Assembly (NCBI RefSeq): GCF_900112845.1 | Contig: NZ_FONG01000001.1 | Location: forward strand, 434,001-498,000 | Reading direction: 5' to 3' | Source of the DNA: Actinacidiphila alni | Lineage (GTDB): Bacteria > Actinomycetota > Actinomycetes > Streptomycetales > Streptomycetaceae | DNA length: 64,000 nucleotides | Program-made: the position numbers and the translations under genes | Shown: in pieces, positions 8,129-17,129 of the stretch | How the letters are laid out: every line of letters starts with the position of its first letter | How positions within the stretch are numbered: the stretch's first letter is position 1 | The notes under the pieces: generated by a model | The model's database searches: none | What the model was told of the DNA's origin: nothing | Seen by the model: only the letters and a program-made list of their open reading frames with translations

Positions 8129-9430
8129 TCAGAGATACGTCGCCGCCGTCACGCAGAAACCGCCGAGGGCCACCAGCCAGACGTACGGCAGGGTGCGCGC
8201 CATCACCTGCTGCGGGGTCACCCCCGCGTACTGCGCCGCCCACACCGTCTGGGTGCTGGTCGGGTCGGCGACGCCGAAGACCTGGTTGTAGGAGGCGGTC
8301 AGGCCCAGGACGGCCAGGGGCGGGTAGATGCCGGCCGAGATCAGCACGCTGGCGATGCCCGCGCCGAGCCCGTACACGTTCAGCGGCCCGCGGTACAGGC
8401 ACAGCGGCACCAGGACCACGAACACCACGACGAACAGCACCGGATTCTGCGGGCTGACGTCCTTCACCAGCGGGCGCAACGCGTCGATGGAGCCCGGCAG
8501 TTGGACCGCGGCCAGCAGGATGCCGATCGAGACGAACAGCGCGATGGGCGCGGCGGCGACCTCGAAGCCCGCGTAGAGGGTGCGCAGCAGCCGCTTGCTC
8601 ATGTCCCGCGGCGGCGTCGTGGTGATCACCGCATAGATCACGCCCGCGAGCAGCGACGGAATGATCGCGATCTTGAAGCCGAGCGCGAGCACCAGCGGGA
8701 CGACCGGGGTGAGCAGCGCGTACCAGCGGGCGTCGCCGAGCTGCGCGCGCCGGGCCGCGGCGCGGCTGTCGGCGGCGGGCGGCTTCGCGGTCGCGGACTT
8801 CAGCGCCCAGGAGTGCTCGGCCCCCCGGCGCCGGGTCTCGATCACCACGAAGAGGATCGCGGCGGCCAGCGCGAACGGGAACAGCTTGATCATGTAGCCG
8901 CGGACGTCGGAGACCGGCAGCTTCAGGGCCGTCGAGAAGAACTGCCACACCGGCAGCTCGAACGGCATGCCCGCCGCGATGCCCATCAGGATCGTGCCGG
9001 CGGCGGTGACCTTGGGGATGCCGACGGCGATCATCGCGGGAATCCCGATGATGCCGGCCAGCATCGCCGCGGGCGCCGAGCCGGTGACCGTACCCACCAG
9101 GGTGGACACGGCCAGCACGCCGAGCGCCACCACCACCGGCTGGTCGCCGCCGAATTCGACGATCTTGCGGACCAGCGTCCCGGCGATGCCCGTCTCGTCG
9201 AGCAGTTTGCCCAGCCACGAACCGAGGATGATCGCGATCATCGTCGCGGCGAGCATCGAGGCGCCGGTCTGGAGCACGGTGTCGGTGATGCTGTTCTCGC
9301 CCTTGAACGGCGCGCCCGCGATGACGGCGATGATCACGCCCAGGATGACGAGGGCGAAGGCCGTGGGGATCTTGCGGCTGAGCATGGCGGCGACTCCGGC
9401 CGCCATGACGAGCAGAATGAGGACACCCAT
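8129..9430 (-). CDS. Ion-transporter-superfamily (GntP/CitMHS/DctM-like) permease
   Basis: This 433-residue integral membrane protein has about 11-12 hydrophobic segments, starting MGVLILLVMAAGVAAML. The two halves each carry a Gly/Pro/Ser-rich re-entrant-type stretch (GSAPAAMLAGIIGIPA and GVADPTSTQTVWA), the layout of secondary carboxylate or gluconate transporters. It probably imports the organic acid or amide used by the upstream enzymes. The start at 9430 follows AAAGAAG within the end of the preceding gene, leaving only 4 bp between genes. It is the last gene of the operon before a strong hairpin. The exact subfamily and substrate are uncertain. Confidence 0.75.
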   Translation of the reverse strand: MGVLILLVMAAGVAAMLSRKIPTAFALVILGVIIAVIAGAPFKGENSITDTVLQTGASMLAATMIAIILGSWLGKLLDETGIAGTLVRKIVEFGGDQPVVVALGVLAVSTLVGTVTGSAPAAMLAGIIGIPAMIAVGIPKVTAAGTILMGIAAGMPFELPVWQFFSTALKLPVSDVRGYMIKLFPFALAAAILFVVIETRRRGAEHSWALKSATAKPPAADSRAAARRAQLGDARWYALLTPVVPLVLALGFKIAIIPSLLAGVIYAVITTTPPRDMSKRLLRTLYAGFEVAAAPIALFVSIGILLAAVQLPGSIDALRPLVKDVSPQNPVLFVVVFVVLVPLCLYRGPLNVYGLGAGIASVLISAGIYPPLAVLGLTASYNQVFGVADPTSTQTVWAAQYAGVTPQQVMARTLPYVWLVALGGFCVTAATYL

Positions 9431-9434
9431 GGTG

Positions 9435-10157
9435 TTACTTCTTTCTTCGGAGCGGGGACGCGGGCGGGGACGGGGAGTTGTGCGCGGCGGCCGGGCCGGA
9501 CTCGGCTGCGCCGGCGGGTGGACCGGCGGTCGCGGAGTCGAGCACCGTGTCGAGCGCCGCCGTGAGCAGCAGCGGGCTGCGGCCGAGACTGCAGACCGCC
9601 TGGGCGTGCGCATGGGCGGCGATCTCCTCCGCGCCCGCCACATGCCCGTACAGCGCGCGGCCGCCGAGCGAGAGCAGCCGGTGGCCGAGCGCCCGGCGCA
9701 GCGCCGCGCGGCCCGGGCCGTGGTGCAGCTGCTCGTGCACCGCCTCGTGGGCCAGCGCCGCCTCGCGGACGCTGCCGGGTGGGAACCACGCGCGCCAGCT
9801 GAGGTCGTCGACCAGCCGCTCGGCGCGCGCCAGGACGTCGGTGAACAGCTCCACCGTCGGCGGCCTGGTCGTGTAGCGGGCGAGCAGGCCGTGGGCGAGG
9901 CCGCCGTCGCTCTCCACGATCCGGGCGGTGCCCGTCCGGGCGGGCAGTCCGGCCCCGTACGCGGCGGCCGACCGTGCCCACGACCGCAGTCGCGCGTCGG
10001 TGCGGCCCGGGTGCAGGCCGGTCGCCCGCAGCAGCCGCACCCCGAACTCGGCGTCGTCCAGCAGCGCCAGGTCGCGGGCCGCGGCGAGCGCCGCCGCTCC
10101 GGACGTACCGGACGTACCGGCTTTGGGGGCGCCGCCCCGGGTCCGGGTGGCGGTCAT
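9435..10157 (-). CDS. Unknown protein with HEXXH motif, embedded in a HyuA/transporter operon
   Basis: This 240-residue protein has no family I recognise. It is mostly helical. The centre contains ALAHEAVHEQLHH, an HEXXH signature (H-E-A-V-H) as used to bind zinc in metallohydrolases. Further on, GAEEIAAHAHA offers additional Glu/His ligands. The last 40 residues are Pro/Ala-rich. Its ATG overlaps the stop of the HyuA gene (ATGA) and the transporter begins 4 bp after its stop, so it is firmly part of the operon. It may replace or assist the missing partner subunit of HyuA, but that is inference. The HEXXH could also be coincidental in a His-rich helix, or an iron-binding ExxH. Confidence 0.7.
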   Translation of the reverse strand: MTATRTRGGAPKAGTSGTSGAAALAAARDLALLDDAEFGVRLLRATGLHPGRTDARLRSWARSAAAYGAGLPARTGTARIVESDGGLAHGLLARYTTRPPTVELFTDVLARAERLVDDLSWRAWFPPGSVREAALAHEAVHEQLHHGPGRAALRRALGHRLLSLGGRALYGHVAGAEEIAAHAHAQAVCSLGRSPLLLTAALDTVLDSATAGPPAGAAESGPAAAHNSPSPPASPLRRKK

Positions 10158-12319
10158 GACCTGACCTCCACCACCGCGACCACCTGCTCCTCCGCGGCCC
10201 GCGACCGCAGTTCGTTGCGGGCCAGCGCCAGCAGCGGCTGCGGGTCGAGCACCCCCGACAGGTCGGCGATCCGCGACCCGATCAGCAGCCGCAGCGCCGG
10301 GGCGCGCACCCCGCCGTCGCCGAAGGACGTGCTCTCCTCCACCAGCCGGGCCAGCGCCTGCGGCGCCTCGCCCGCGGTCGTCGTCGCCACCTTCGCGTCC
10401 GGCACGTGCAGCCGTACGATCCCGTCCGCGTCGATCACCCGCACCGGGTGCCGGACACCGCGGAACCGCTTGTGCACTTCCGTCCCGTACACCGTGTGCG
10501 CCGCCGTGCCCGCCAGCACCTCGACCCGGTCCGGGGCCGTCCTGAGGCTGGTCGCGGCGGTCGCCAGCAGGTCGTCGGCGGTCGCCCGGTGCGAGCGGTC
10601 CTGGGTGCGCAGCTCCGTCGCCCCCGTGGCGACCGCCCGCACCGTACTGGTCTGTGGGTCGACCGTCACCTCCACCTCGACGCTCTCGGCCGCCGCGCCC
10701 TGCGCGACCACGGCCTGCTCGGCCTCGGCGCGCACCGCCAGGATCTGCTCCTGCCGGGCGCCGGGCACGATCCGCTCGACCTGCTCGCGGATCAGCGCGA
10801 GCGCCACCCCGATCGGGCTGATCACCTCGCTGTGCCGCGCGATCCGGCCCTCGTAGCCGGTGACCGCGGCCAGGTGCGGGGTCACCGAGGCGGCCCCGCC
10901 GCCCCCGCCGACGAGCACCGCGCTCTCCTGGTCGAGCCGGTAGTCCTTGGCCATCGCGGCCACCACGCTCCGCACCTGCGCCACACCGGCGTCAAGGATG
11001 AGCGTGGCAGCGGCGGCGACGTCCACGCCGAGCGCCTTCGCCACCGGTGCGATCGCCGCCTGCGCGGTCCGCGGGTCGCTGCGCGCGAAATCGCCCTCCG
11101 GCACCCGGCCCAGCGCGTTGGCCGCGCAGGTCATGGTGACCGCGAACCGGCCGCCGGCCGCGTCCAGCACCGCGTAGTCGGCCGGGTCGCCGGCCATCGG
11201 ACTGATCAGCGTGAGCGTCGCGTCCCGCAGATCCTCCTCGGCCGCGAAACAGGCGTAGGGCAGCCCCGCGATGTGCGCGCTGCGCGGCCCGACGGCCGTG
11301 ACGGCGCCGCCGCCGATCCGCACCATCGACCCGCCGCCGACGCCGACCGTCCGCACGTCGAGCGCGGACAGATACGACGTCCTGCCGAGCATCGTGGCGT
11401 AGCGGACGGCGACCTTGCCGCCGCGCACCACGCTGATGTCGGTGGAGGTGCCGCCGGTCTCCAGGAACAGCCCCTCGCTGATCCGCTCCTGCATCAGCGC
11501 GCCCGCGACGCCCGCGGCCGGGCCCGACAGCACCGTCAGCAGCGGCCGGCGGCGCATCTCGTCCAGCGACATCACACCGCCGTCGCAGCGCATCACCATC
11601 AGCGGCGCGGTGACGCCCGCCTTGGTGATCGAGGCGTCCACCAGATCGGCGGTGGCCAGCATGCGCGGCAGGATCGCCGCGTTGACCACGGCGGTACGGG
11701 TCCGCTTGTGCAGCCCGTACAGCGAGGTGATCTCGTGGGCGGCGGTGGTCGGCAGACCGCGTAGGCGCGCCGCCGCGGCGACGGCGTCCTCGCCGTCCGG
11801 CGCGTCCACCGCGAAGGGCTCGGTGGCGACGACCGCCTGCGCGCCGGCGTCCGCGACGGCGGCCACCGCCGCCTCCACGGCGGCCGGGTCCGACGGGTCG
11901 GCGACATGCGCGTACGCCAGCGGCAGGTGCTTGCCGGGGACGAGTTCGAGCTTGCCGAAGGAGGCGAGGCGACGGGTGAACTGCGCGCCGGCGCCTGAGC
12001 CGATCCCGACCAGGCCGACGGTGGCGACGTCGCCCTCCAGCAGGGCGTTGGTGGCCTGGGTGGTGCCGTGCGCCAGGAAGGTCACGTCCTCGGGGGCGCG
12101 GCCGGTCTTCGCGAGCAGCTGGTCGAGGGCCTCGACGATGCCGTGCGCGACGCCGTCCTCATGGTGGTGGCTGGTGGGCACCTTCACCTGGCCGAGCAGT
12201 TCGAGGCTCGCGGCGTCGACGGCCACGGCGTCGGTGAAGGTTCCGCCCACGTCGATGCCGACGCGAATGCGGGCGGATGTCGGGCCGGTTCTCCGGTCGG
12301 TCTGCGGGTCGGTCGTCAA
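10154..12319 (-). CDS. Hydantoinase/oxoprolinase A-type (HyuA) protein
   Basis: This 721-residue protein starts RVGIDVGGTFTDAVAVD, the Hydant_A_N nucleotide-binding start, and contains the hydantoinase A core (FLAHGTTQATNALLEGD, VLSGPAAGVAGAL, FLETGGTSTDISVV). The family hydrolyses cyclic amides such as hydantoins or 5-oxoproline, or carboxylates ketones, using ATP. The chosen start is TTG at 12319, preceded by AAGGAGGTG with good spacing; a longer frame to 12541 adds 74 low-complexity residues that run back into the FAD gene. HyuA normally works with a HyuB subunit; none is present in the operon. Upstream lies the FAD oxidoreductase, downstream an unknown HEXXH protein. Confidence 0.88.
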   Translation of the reverse strand: MTTDPQTDRRTGPTSARIRVGIDVGGTFTDAVAVDAASLELLGQVKVPTSHHHEDGVAHGIVEALDQLLAKTGRAPEDVTFLAHGTTQATNALLEGDVATVGLVGIGSGAGAQFTRRLASFGKLELVPGKHLPLAYAHVADPSDPAAVEAAVAAVADAGAQAVVATEPFAVDAPDGEDAVAAAARLRGLPTTAAHEITSLYGLHKRTRTAVVNAAILPRMLATADLVDASITKAGVTAPLMVMRCDGGVMSLDEMRRRPLLTVLSGPAAGVAGALMQERISEGLFLETGGTSTDISVVRGGKVAVRYATMLGRTSYLSALDVRTVGVGGGSMVRIGGGAVTAVGPRSAHIAGLPYACFAAEEDLRDATLTLISPMAGDPADYAVLDAAGGRFAVTMTCAANALGRVPEGDFARSDPRTAQAAIAPVAKALGVDVAAAATLILDAGVAQVRSVVAAMAKDYRLDQESAVLVGGGGGAASVTPHLAAVTGYEGRIARHSEVISPIGVALALIREQVERIVPGARQEQILAVRAEAEQAVVAQGAAAESVEVEVTVDPQTSTVRAVATGATELRTQDRSHRATADDLLATAATSLRTAPDRVEVLAGTAAHTVYGTEVHKRFRGVRHPVRVIDADGIVRLHVPDAKVATTTAGEAPQALARLVEESTSFGDGGVRAPALRLLIGSRIADLSGVLDPQPLLALARNELRSRAAEEQVVAVVEVRS

Positions 12320-12431
12320 GGTCCTGCACCTCCTTGTGCGGGGGAGAGCTGCGGTGGGGGAGTGCTCGTTGCTCGTTGGGTGTTGCTCGTTGGTCGTGCG
12401 GGAGACGCGGTACGGCGACCCCGCCGTACGG

Positions 12432-14045
12432 TCAGTAGCCGCGGACGTCCGGCCAGTGCCGCTGGACGCCGGAGCGGTCCAGGACACGGGCGAATTCGGA
12501 GAAACGTTTCTCCTCTGCCTGGACCTGGTGCGGCTCGACACCGTCCGCCAGGCAGTGGGCGGCGAGCGCCCCCGCGACCTCGCCGATGTTCCACTCCACC
12601 GGATGCAGGCGGTAACAGCCGTTGGTGATGTGGGTGGTGCCGATGTTCTTGCCGGCCGGCAGCAGATTGCGCACCCGGCGCGGCAGCAGGGCGCCCAGCG
12701 GGATCTCGAAGGGCACCGAGCCGACGTCGATGTAGTTGTCGCCGCCGGTCGAAGGGTGCAGATCGATGCGGTAGTTGCCGATGCCGACCGAGTCCCGGTG
12801 GCGGGTGCCGCCGTACGGTCCGACGATGTCGATCGACACGTCGTGCTCGGTGATCGTGGTGACCGCCTTGATCCGCCGCGACTCGCGCACGTACGGCGCC
12901 TTCGCCAGGCCGTCGGCGGTGCCGGTGACGTCCGGCCGCAGCCGCAGCCCGGGGAAGCCCGTACCGCCGTCGGCGCGCGGCGCCTCCGTCTGCAGCCAGT
13001 AGGCCACCGACAGCGACAACTGCCGTGCCTCCGCGACCGCCTGACGGGACGTCTCCTCGCCCGCGCCGATCAGCGGCTTCAACCAGTAGTCGTTCAACGG
13101 CCAGTTGACGAGCGTGATGTCGGAGTCGAAGGAGCCGGGGCGGTGCATCCGGCGGGCCAGGATGCGGCGGAAGCCCCACAGCTCCTTGTCGCCCGCGTCG
13201 GCCGACTGGTCGGCGGTGACGTCCAGCGGGTCGAGGTCGGGGTTGGGCACGAAGGTGCGGGGAACCGGCTCCAGCGAGCGCGGGTCCGGCGCCATGAAGC
13301 CCAGCAGCGGGCCCGGCCAGAAGTCCGGCCGGTACGAGCGCCAGAAGTCGTACATCTCCGGCCGGTCGATGGTGTGGTCCTCGCCCTCGTGGTGCGAGAG
13401 CGCGAAACAGACCGTGATGCCCTGCTGGTTGAGCGGGTCGGCGGTCTCCGGGGCGTGCGGCTCGTCGAACTCCGCGCGCGCCTCGGCGCCCGACGCGTGC
13501 TCCACGGCGGCCAGTTCGAGCAGTTCACCGGTCTCGGTGGCGTCCACGACATAGCGCGCGGTCACCGTCCGCAGCTCGCCGGAGCGCAGGTCCCGCAGGG
13601 TGACGCCGCGTACGGTGTCGTCGTCGCCGGTCTCGGCGGCGACGGCGCGGTGCTCGGTGAGCAGCGTCAGCCGGCCGGCCGCGAGGTGCGGGGCGAGCAT
13701 GCCCTCGAGCACCGCGAGGGCGACCCGCGGCTCGTGGCACAGCTTGCTGACCCGGCCCGCGCCCGGATTGAGGTCGGTGAGCCCCAGCGCCTCGGAACGC
13801 ATCGGGTACCACTGGCGGTAGTACGTCCTGATGCCGTCGCGCAGCGCGCGGTAGCTCGCGGTCGTGCCGAACTGCTCGACCCACGGGTGCTCGTCCGGCG
13901 GTACGGCCTGGGAGGTGAGCTGTCCGCCCACCCAGTCGGTCTCCTCGGTCAGAACGACGGTGCGCCCGGCCCTGCAGGCCGCGAGCGCCGCGGCCACGCC
14001 GCCCAGCCCGCCGCCCACGACGAGGATGTCAGGTCCGGTCACCAC
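12432..14045 (-). CDS. FAD-dependent oxidoreductase (FAD_oxidored family)
   Basis: This 537-residue enzyme has an N-terminal FAD-binding Rossmann motif (ILVVGGGLGGVAAALAA, G11-G16), a TEETDWVGGQLTSQ stretch, and a C-terminal RNLLPAGKNIGTTHITNG segment, all typical of PF12831 flavoproteins related to fumarate-reductase-type oxidoreductases. It likely oxidises a small carbon substrate in the cytoplasm. The start is GTG at 14045, with AAGGAG 7 bp upstream; a second GTG follows directly, and ATG at 14069 lies before the ribosome site. It is followed 112 bp later by the HyuA gene; the gap carries short GCTCGTTG direct repeats. It is probably regulated by the upstream LacI protein. The substrate is unknown. 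Confidence 0.88.
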   Translation of the reverse strand: MVTGPDILVVGGGLGGVAAALAACRAGRTVVLTEETDWVGGQLTSQAVPPDEHPWVEQFGTTASYRALRDGIRTYYRQWYPMRSEALGLTDLNPGAGRVSKLCHEPRVALAVLEGMLAPHLAAGRLTLLTEHRAVAAETGDDDTVRGVTLRDLRSGELRTVTARYVVDATETGELLELAAVEHASGAEARAEFDEPHAPETADPLNQQGITVCFALSHHEGEDHTIDRPEMYDFWRSYRPDFWPGPLLGFMAPDPRSLEPVPRTFVPNPDLDPLDVTADQSADAGDKELWGFRRILARRMHRPGSFDSDITLVNWPLNDYWLKPLIGAGEETSRQAVAEARQLSLSVAYWLQTEAPRADGGTGFPGLRLRPDVTGTADGLAKAPYVRESRRIKAVTTITEHDVSIDIVGPYGGTRHRDSVGIGNYRIDLHPSTGGDNYIDVGSVPFEIPLGALLPRRVRNLLPAGKNIGTTHITNGCYRLHPVEWNIGEVAGALAAHCLADGVEPHQVQAEEKRFSEFARVLDRSGVQRHWPDVRGY

Positions 14046-14153
14046 AGATGTTCTCCTTGCGCTGTTCATACGTCGGATCAGGTCTCTTCGGGTTTCTTCG
14101 GATCGCTTCGGGTCGAACGGGTCATGTCGTGCGGGGCGCTCGCGCCGCCGGGC

Positions 14154-15254
14154 TCATCCGGCGGGCGTCGGTGGTGGGCCGACCGAGGCGCCCGGGCGGA
14201 AGGGACAGGCCACCAGCGGCTCCTGCGCCTCCTCGCCCGCGACCAGCGCGACGAGCATGCGGACGGCCGCGGCGCCGAGTTCGGTACGGGGGATGTCGAA
14301 GCCGGTGACGGGTGCGCTGTCGCGCTCCGGCGGGGGGCTGCCGAGGACCGCGAGCGACAGGTCGTCCGGCGCGCTGAGCCCGGCCTCGGCGACGGTGCGC
14401 TCCAGCGCCAGCCAGGCCGCACCGGTGTCGGTCTCCTCGGCGACGAGCGCGGTCACGCCGGCGTCCAGCCAGCCGCGCAGCACGTCCGGGGTGAGGGCGG
14501 ATGCGGGGTCGGCGGTGCGGAAGACCGCGTCGGGTCCTGCGGGCAGCCCGGCCTCCTCCAGGCCCTTGAGGAAACCGTGCTCACGGTCGGTCGAGGCCGG
14601 CGCCTCGTCGTCCTCGCGGACCAGCACGATCTTGCGGTGACCGAGCGCGGCCAGGTGCGCGACGACCTCGCGGCTGGCGCTGATGTAGTCGGCGCCGACC
14701 CACGACAGGCCGTCCAGCTCGTCGCGCCGGCCGAGGTGCACCACCGGGAAACCGTCGTCCACCAGCCGCCGCAGCTCGGCGGCCGGTGCGTGCCGGCCGA
14801 GGAACAGGCACCCGTCCGCCAGCCGCACCCGGCTCAGCGCCTCCGGGCCCCCGGAACCGGCGCCGCCGGTGCTCGACCCCGTGAACAGCACCAGGTCATA
14901 GCCCTGCTCGGCCGCCTCGCACTCCACGCCCACCAGGAACGGGTAGTACGAGTGCCGCACGTCGGTCGGGAACGTCGCGGTGAAACTGAACACGCCGAGC
15001 ATGTTGTTGCGCGCCGCCGCCAGCCGCCGGGCCGCCGGATCCGGCACGTACCCCAGCGTGCGCGCCGCCTCCAGCACTCGCCGCTGCGTCTCGGGAGCGA
15101 TGCTCACCTTGTCCGTCCGCCCGGCCAGCACCAGCGAGACCGTCGCCTGCGACACCCCGGCCAGCCGCGCCACCTCGGCCTGCCGGGGCCGCCCCGTCCG
15201 ATTCCCCTGCGCGGGCGCGCGCCCCGGCCGCTGCCGCTGCGGAGGTGTCTCCAT
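14154..15254 (-). CDS. LacI/GalR-family transcriptional regulator
   Basis: This 366-residue protein carries the LacI helix-turn-helix (EVARLAGVSQATVSLVLAGR, residues ~27-46) and hinge (RRVLEAARTLGYVPDPAARR), then a periplasmic-binding-like effector domain (LVGVECEAAEQGYDL, DGFPVVHLGR, GFDIPRTELG). These proteins repress catabolic operons until a ligand binds. It is the first gene of a leftward operon-like array, 108 bp before the FAD oxidoreductase. A 25-bp palindrome lies 17 bp upstream of its start, so it is probably autoregulated. The inducer is probably the compound handled by the FAD, HyuA and transporter genes. Confidence 0.92.
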   Translation of the reverse strand: METPPQRQRPGRAPAQGNRTGRPRQAEVARLAGVSQATVSLVLAGRTDKVSIAPETQRRVLEAARTLGYVPDPAARRLAAARNNMLGVFSFTATFPTDVRHSYYPFLVGVECEAAEQGYDLVLFTGSSTGGAGSGGPEALSRVRLADGCLFLGRHAPAAELRRLVDDGFPVVHLGRRDELDGLSWVGADYISASREVVAHLAALGHRKIVLVREDDEAPASTDREHGFLKGLEEAGLPAGPDAVFRTADPASALTPDVLRGWLDAGVTALVAEETDTGAAWLALERTVAEAGLSAPDDLSLAVLGSPPPERDSAPVTGFDIPRTELGAAAVRMLVALVAGEEAQEPLVACPFRPGASVGPPPTPAG

Positions 15255-15271
15255 CGTCGCTCCTCACTAGC

Positions 15272-15296
15272 TAATGCGTATTAATCATGCGCATTA
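15272..15296. promoter_or_regulatory. LacI-type operator palindrome
   Basis: Two 10-base arms, TAATGCGTAT and ATGCGCATTA, match in 9 of 10 positions as an inverted repeat around a 5-base centre. The site is strikingly AT-rich for this genome and sits just upstream of the LacI-family gene start, as expected for an autoregulatory operator. I saw no second copy in front of the FAD or HyuA genes. Confidence 0.75.
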
Positions 15297-15443
15297 ACGA
15301 GCACTGTGGTCCTCGCGTCGGCGATAGTCAAGGGCGAACCCGAGATTTCGCCTGCGGCGGGCGGACGCGGACCGGCCTCGGCCCGAACGCGGACCGGTGC
15401 GCGGGCCCGGGGCCCCGGGGCGTTGCGGCTGCGCGCCGGGCGG

Positions 15444-15533
15444 GGTGCCGTGGCCGGCTGCGGGACGGTTTCCCTGTAGCGGGCGGCTCTCGGACACCGG
15501 GCGGTGTGGTGCGGCTGCGTGCCGGGCGGTGCG
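15444..15533. repeat. 90-bp perfect direct repeat, copy 1
   Basis: This block, from GGTGCCGTGGCCGG to GCCGGGCGGTGCG, recurs without a mismatch 320 bp downstream at 15764-15853. It holds no open gene and no terminal inverted repeats, so it is not an obvious mobile element. Duplication of a ~320-bp segment followed by drift of the rest would explain it. Confidence 0.9.
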
Positions 15534-15763
15534 GCGGGGCCGAGTGCGGCGGCGGGTGTGCGTCGGATCTTGCGTCGGGGCGCGGGTGAGCCGTGGGCTG
15601 CGGGCGGGGCCGTCGGGCGGGGTGCATTGCGGCTGCCTGCCGGGGATCGGGGGGCGGGTCAGGAAGCGACTCTGTGCTGGGGCGCGGATGCGGGCCCGGT
15701 CCGCCAGACGGTCCTCCGAGGGCGTTGCAGCTGCGTGCCGGGCAGACAGGGCGGACCGGGCGC

Positions 15764-15853
15764 GGTGCCGTGGCCGGCTGCGGGACGGTTTCCCTGTAGC
15801 GGGCGGCTCTCGGACACCGGGCGGTGTGGTGCGGCTGCGTGCCGGGCGGTGCG
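15764..15853. repeat. 90-bp perfect direct repeat, copy 2
   Basis: Second copy of the block at 15444-15533. Identity ends sharply: base 15534 is G but 15854 is T; upstream, the match resumes after one mismatch for a few bases. Confidence 0.9.
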
Positions 15854-16221
15854 TGGGTCGAGACCGGTGGCGTGTGTGCGTCAGGCTGCGGGGCGAGGTC
15901 GCCGAGCGGGACGTTTGCGCCCCGGTTCGGCTGTGGGCTGCTGTGCGGAGCGGATCGGTCCCGGGGGGCCGAGGGTGGCTCTGACCGGAGGGTGGGGGCA
16001 GTCCGGGATTGGGGCGCCGCGCCGGGCCGGCTCCATGCTGCCGGTGAAGCAACCGTGGGGCGTGGCCCTTGCTCCTGGCACGCGTGATCGACCTCGGACC
16101 GGTCCTCTCCCCGCGGCCGGCGCAATCCCGGCCGGCGGGTTGGGTGACGGCGCGTCAGGTCAGGATCGGGCCGCGCCGGATTGGGGTGACGGTGCGTCAG
16201 GACAGGTCAGGTGACGTCATG

Positions 16222-17055
16222 TCAGCTCTCGGGGATGCGGGTCAGGAGGGCGGCTGCTTCTTGGGTGCGGTAGTGGGTGGGGCCGAAGGTGGAGAGGCAG
16301 GTGGTGTGGGCGGCGGTGGCGCGGGTGCGGGCCTCGGCGGTGCGGCCGAGGTTCAGGAGGACGGTCGCGGTCACGACGTCGATCGCGCCGTTCTCCAGGC
16401 GACCCTGGCTGCCCTCGGGGAGGTCGCCGTGGATCGCGGCGGCACGTTCCGCCTCGGCCAGGGCCTCGTCGTGGTGGCCCTGGGCGGTGAGGGCGCGGGC
16501 CAGACCGAGGCGCAACACCACCGCGAACCGCTCGGTCGTACCGGGGTCGGCGAGGGCCTCGCGGGCCACCGCCTCGGCCTCCGCAGGACGACCCTGCGCG
16601 TTGAGTGCGTAGACCTGGCCGTTGCGGGCGGCGGCCACGAGTAGCGGCGCACCCGGATCCGTACCGCCGGCCGCGGCACGGGCGACGGCCGCGCACTCCG
16701 CCTCGGCCTCCGCGTGCCGGCCGAGCGCCGTCAGCGTCTGCGCACGGTCCGACCGCAGCTTCAGGGTCTGCACGTGCTCGGCCCCGAAGAGCCCGCCGAA
16801 GACCGGCAGCAACTCGTCGTACACAGCGAGCGCTTCGTCACGCCGGCCCTGCGCCCCCGCCGCCAGCGCGACGATCTGCCGCGCGAGCGGCGCGGTCGAG
16901 TCGTTCCTCCGCCACTCCCACGTCCGCGCCACGGACCGCGCTTCCGCCTCGGCCTCGGCGTAACTCCCCTCCAGGAACAGCTCGGTGGCCCGTGCCAGCG
17001 GCGGCTGTGTCAACCGTGAGCCGCCGTTCCGACGGCGCGACCCGAAGATATTCAT
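16222..17055 (-). CDS. Tetratricopeptide-repeat-like protein
   Basis: This 277-residue soluble protein is built of helix-turn-helix repeats typical of TPRs: LARATELFLEGSYAEAEAEA, GRRDEALAVYDELLPVFGGL, GRPAEAEAVAREAL, GHHDEALAEAERAAA, GRTAEARTRA. TPR proteins are scaffolds for protein contacts. The start ATG at 17055 (MNIFGSRRR) is preferred over an in-frame one 39 bp upstream because the added residues look non-coding. No operon partner is evident: the next leftward gene is the LacI regulator, across the repeat-rich gap. The function is unknown. Confidence 0.85.
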   Translation of the reverse strand: MNIFGSRRRNGGSRLTQPPLARATELFLEGSYAEAEAEARSVARTWEWRRNDSTAPLARQIVALAAGAQGRRDEALAVYDELLPVFGGLFGAEHVQTLKLRSDRAQTLTALGRHAEAEAECAAVARAAAGGTDPGAPLLVAAARNGQVYALNAQGRPAEAEAVAREALADPGTTERFAVVLRLGLARALTAQGHHDEALAEAERAAAIHGDLPEGSQGRLENGAIDVVTATVLLNLGRTAEARTRATAAHTTCLSTFGPTHYRTQEAAALLTRIPES

Positions 17056-17129
17056 GCCCGGAGCATACGGTCGCGCCGCACGCCCGTTCGACACGGGTGG
17101 TGGGCGCGACCGTCACGCCGCCAGGCGGC

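Larger units (their letters stand above)
15297..16221. other. 925-bp stretch without a convincing gene
   Basis: Long frames exist here on both strands, but their products are Arg/Pro- or Gly/Cys-rich with no domain, and no ribosome site. The DNA contains at least five degenerate copies of a TGCGGCTGCGTGCCGGGC unit (near 15424, 15511, 15628, 15726 and 15831) at irregular spacing, plus a 90-bp perfect direct repeat. I see decayed or repetitive intergenic DNA rather than a coding region. Confidence 0.6.

Noticed and set aside
7833-9218. 461-codon minus-strand frame over the transporter
   Set aside because: Shadow frame; the parallel frame with 11-12 hydrophobic helices is the real gene.
12320-12541. 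N-terminal extension of the HyuA-type protein to 12541
   Set aside because: It overlaps the FAD gene, is low-complexity, and an AAGGAGGTG ribosome site sits directly before the TTG at 12319.
15420-15860. Possible CRISPR array
   Set aside because: The ~18-bp units are degenerate and irregularly spaced, with no uniform spacers and no cas genes.
15328-16125. 265-codon minus-strand frame in the gene-free stretch
   Set aside because: Pro/Arg/Ser-rich with internal duplicated peptide caused by the 90-bp DNA repeat; no ribosome site and no domain.
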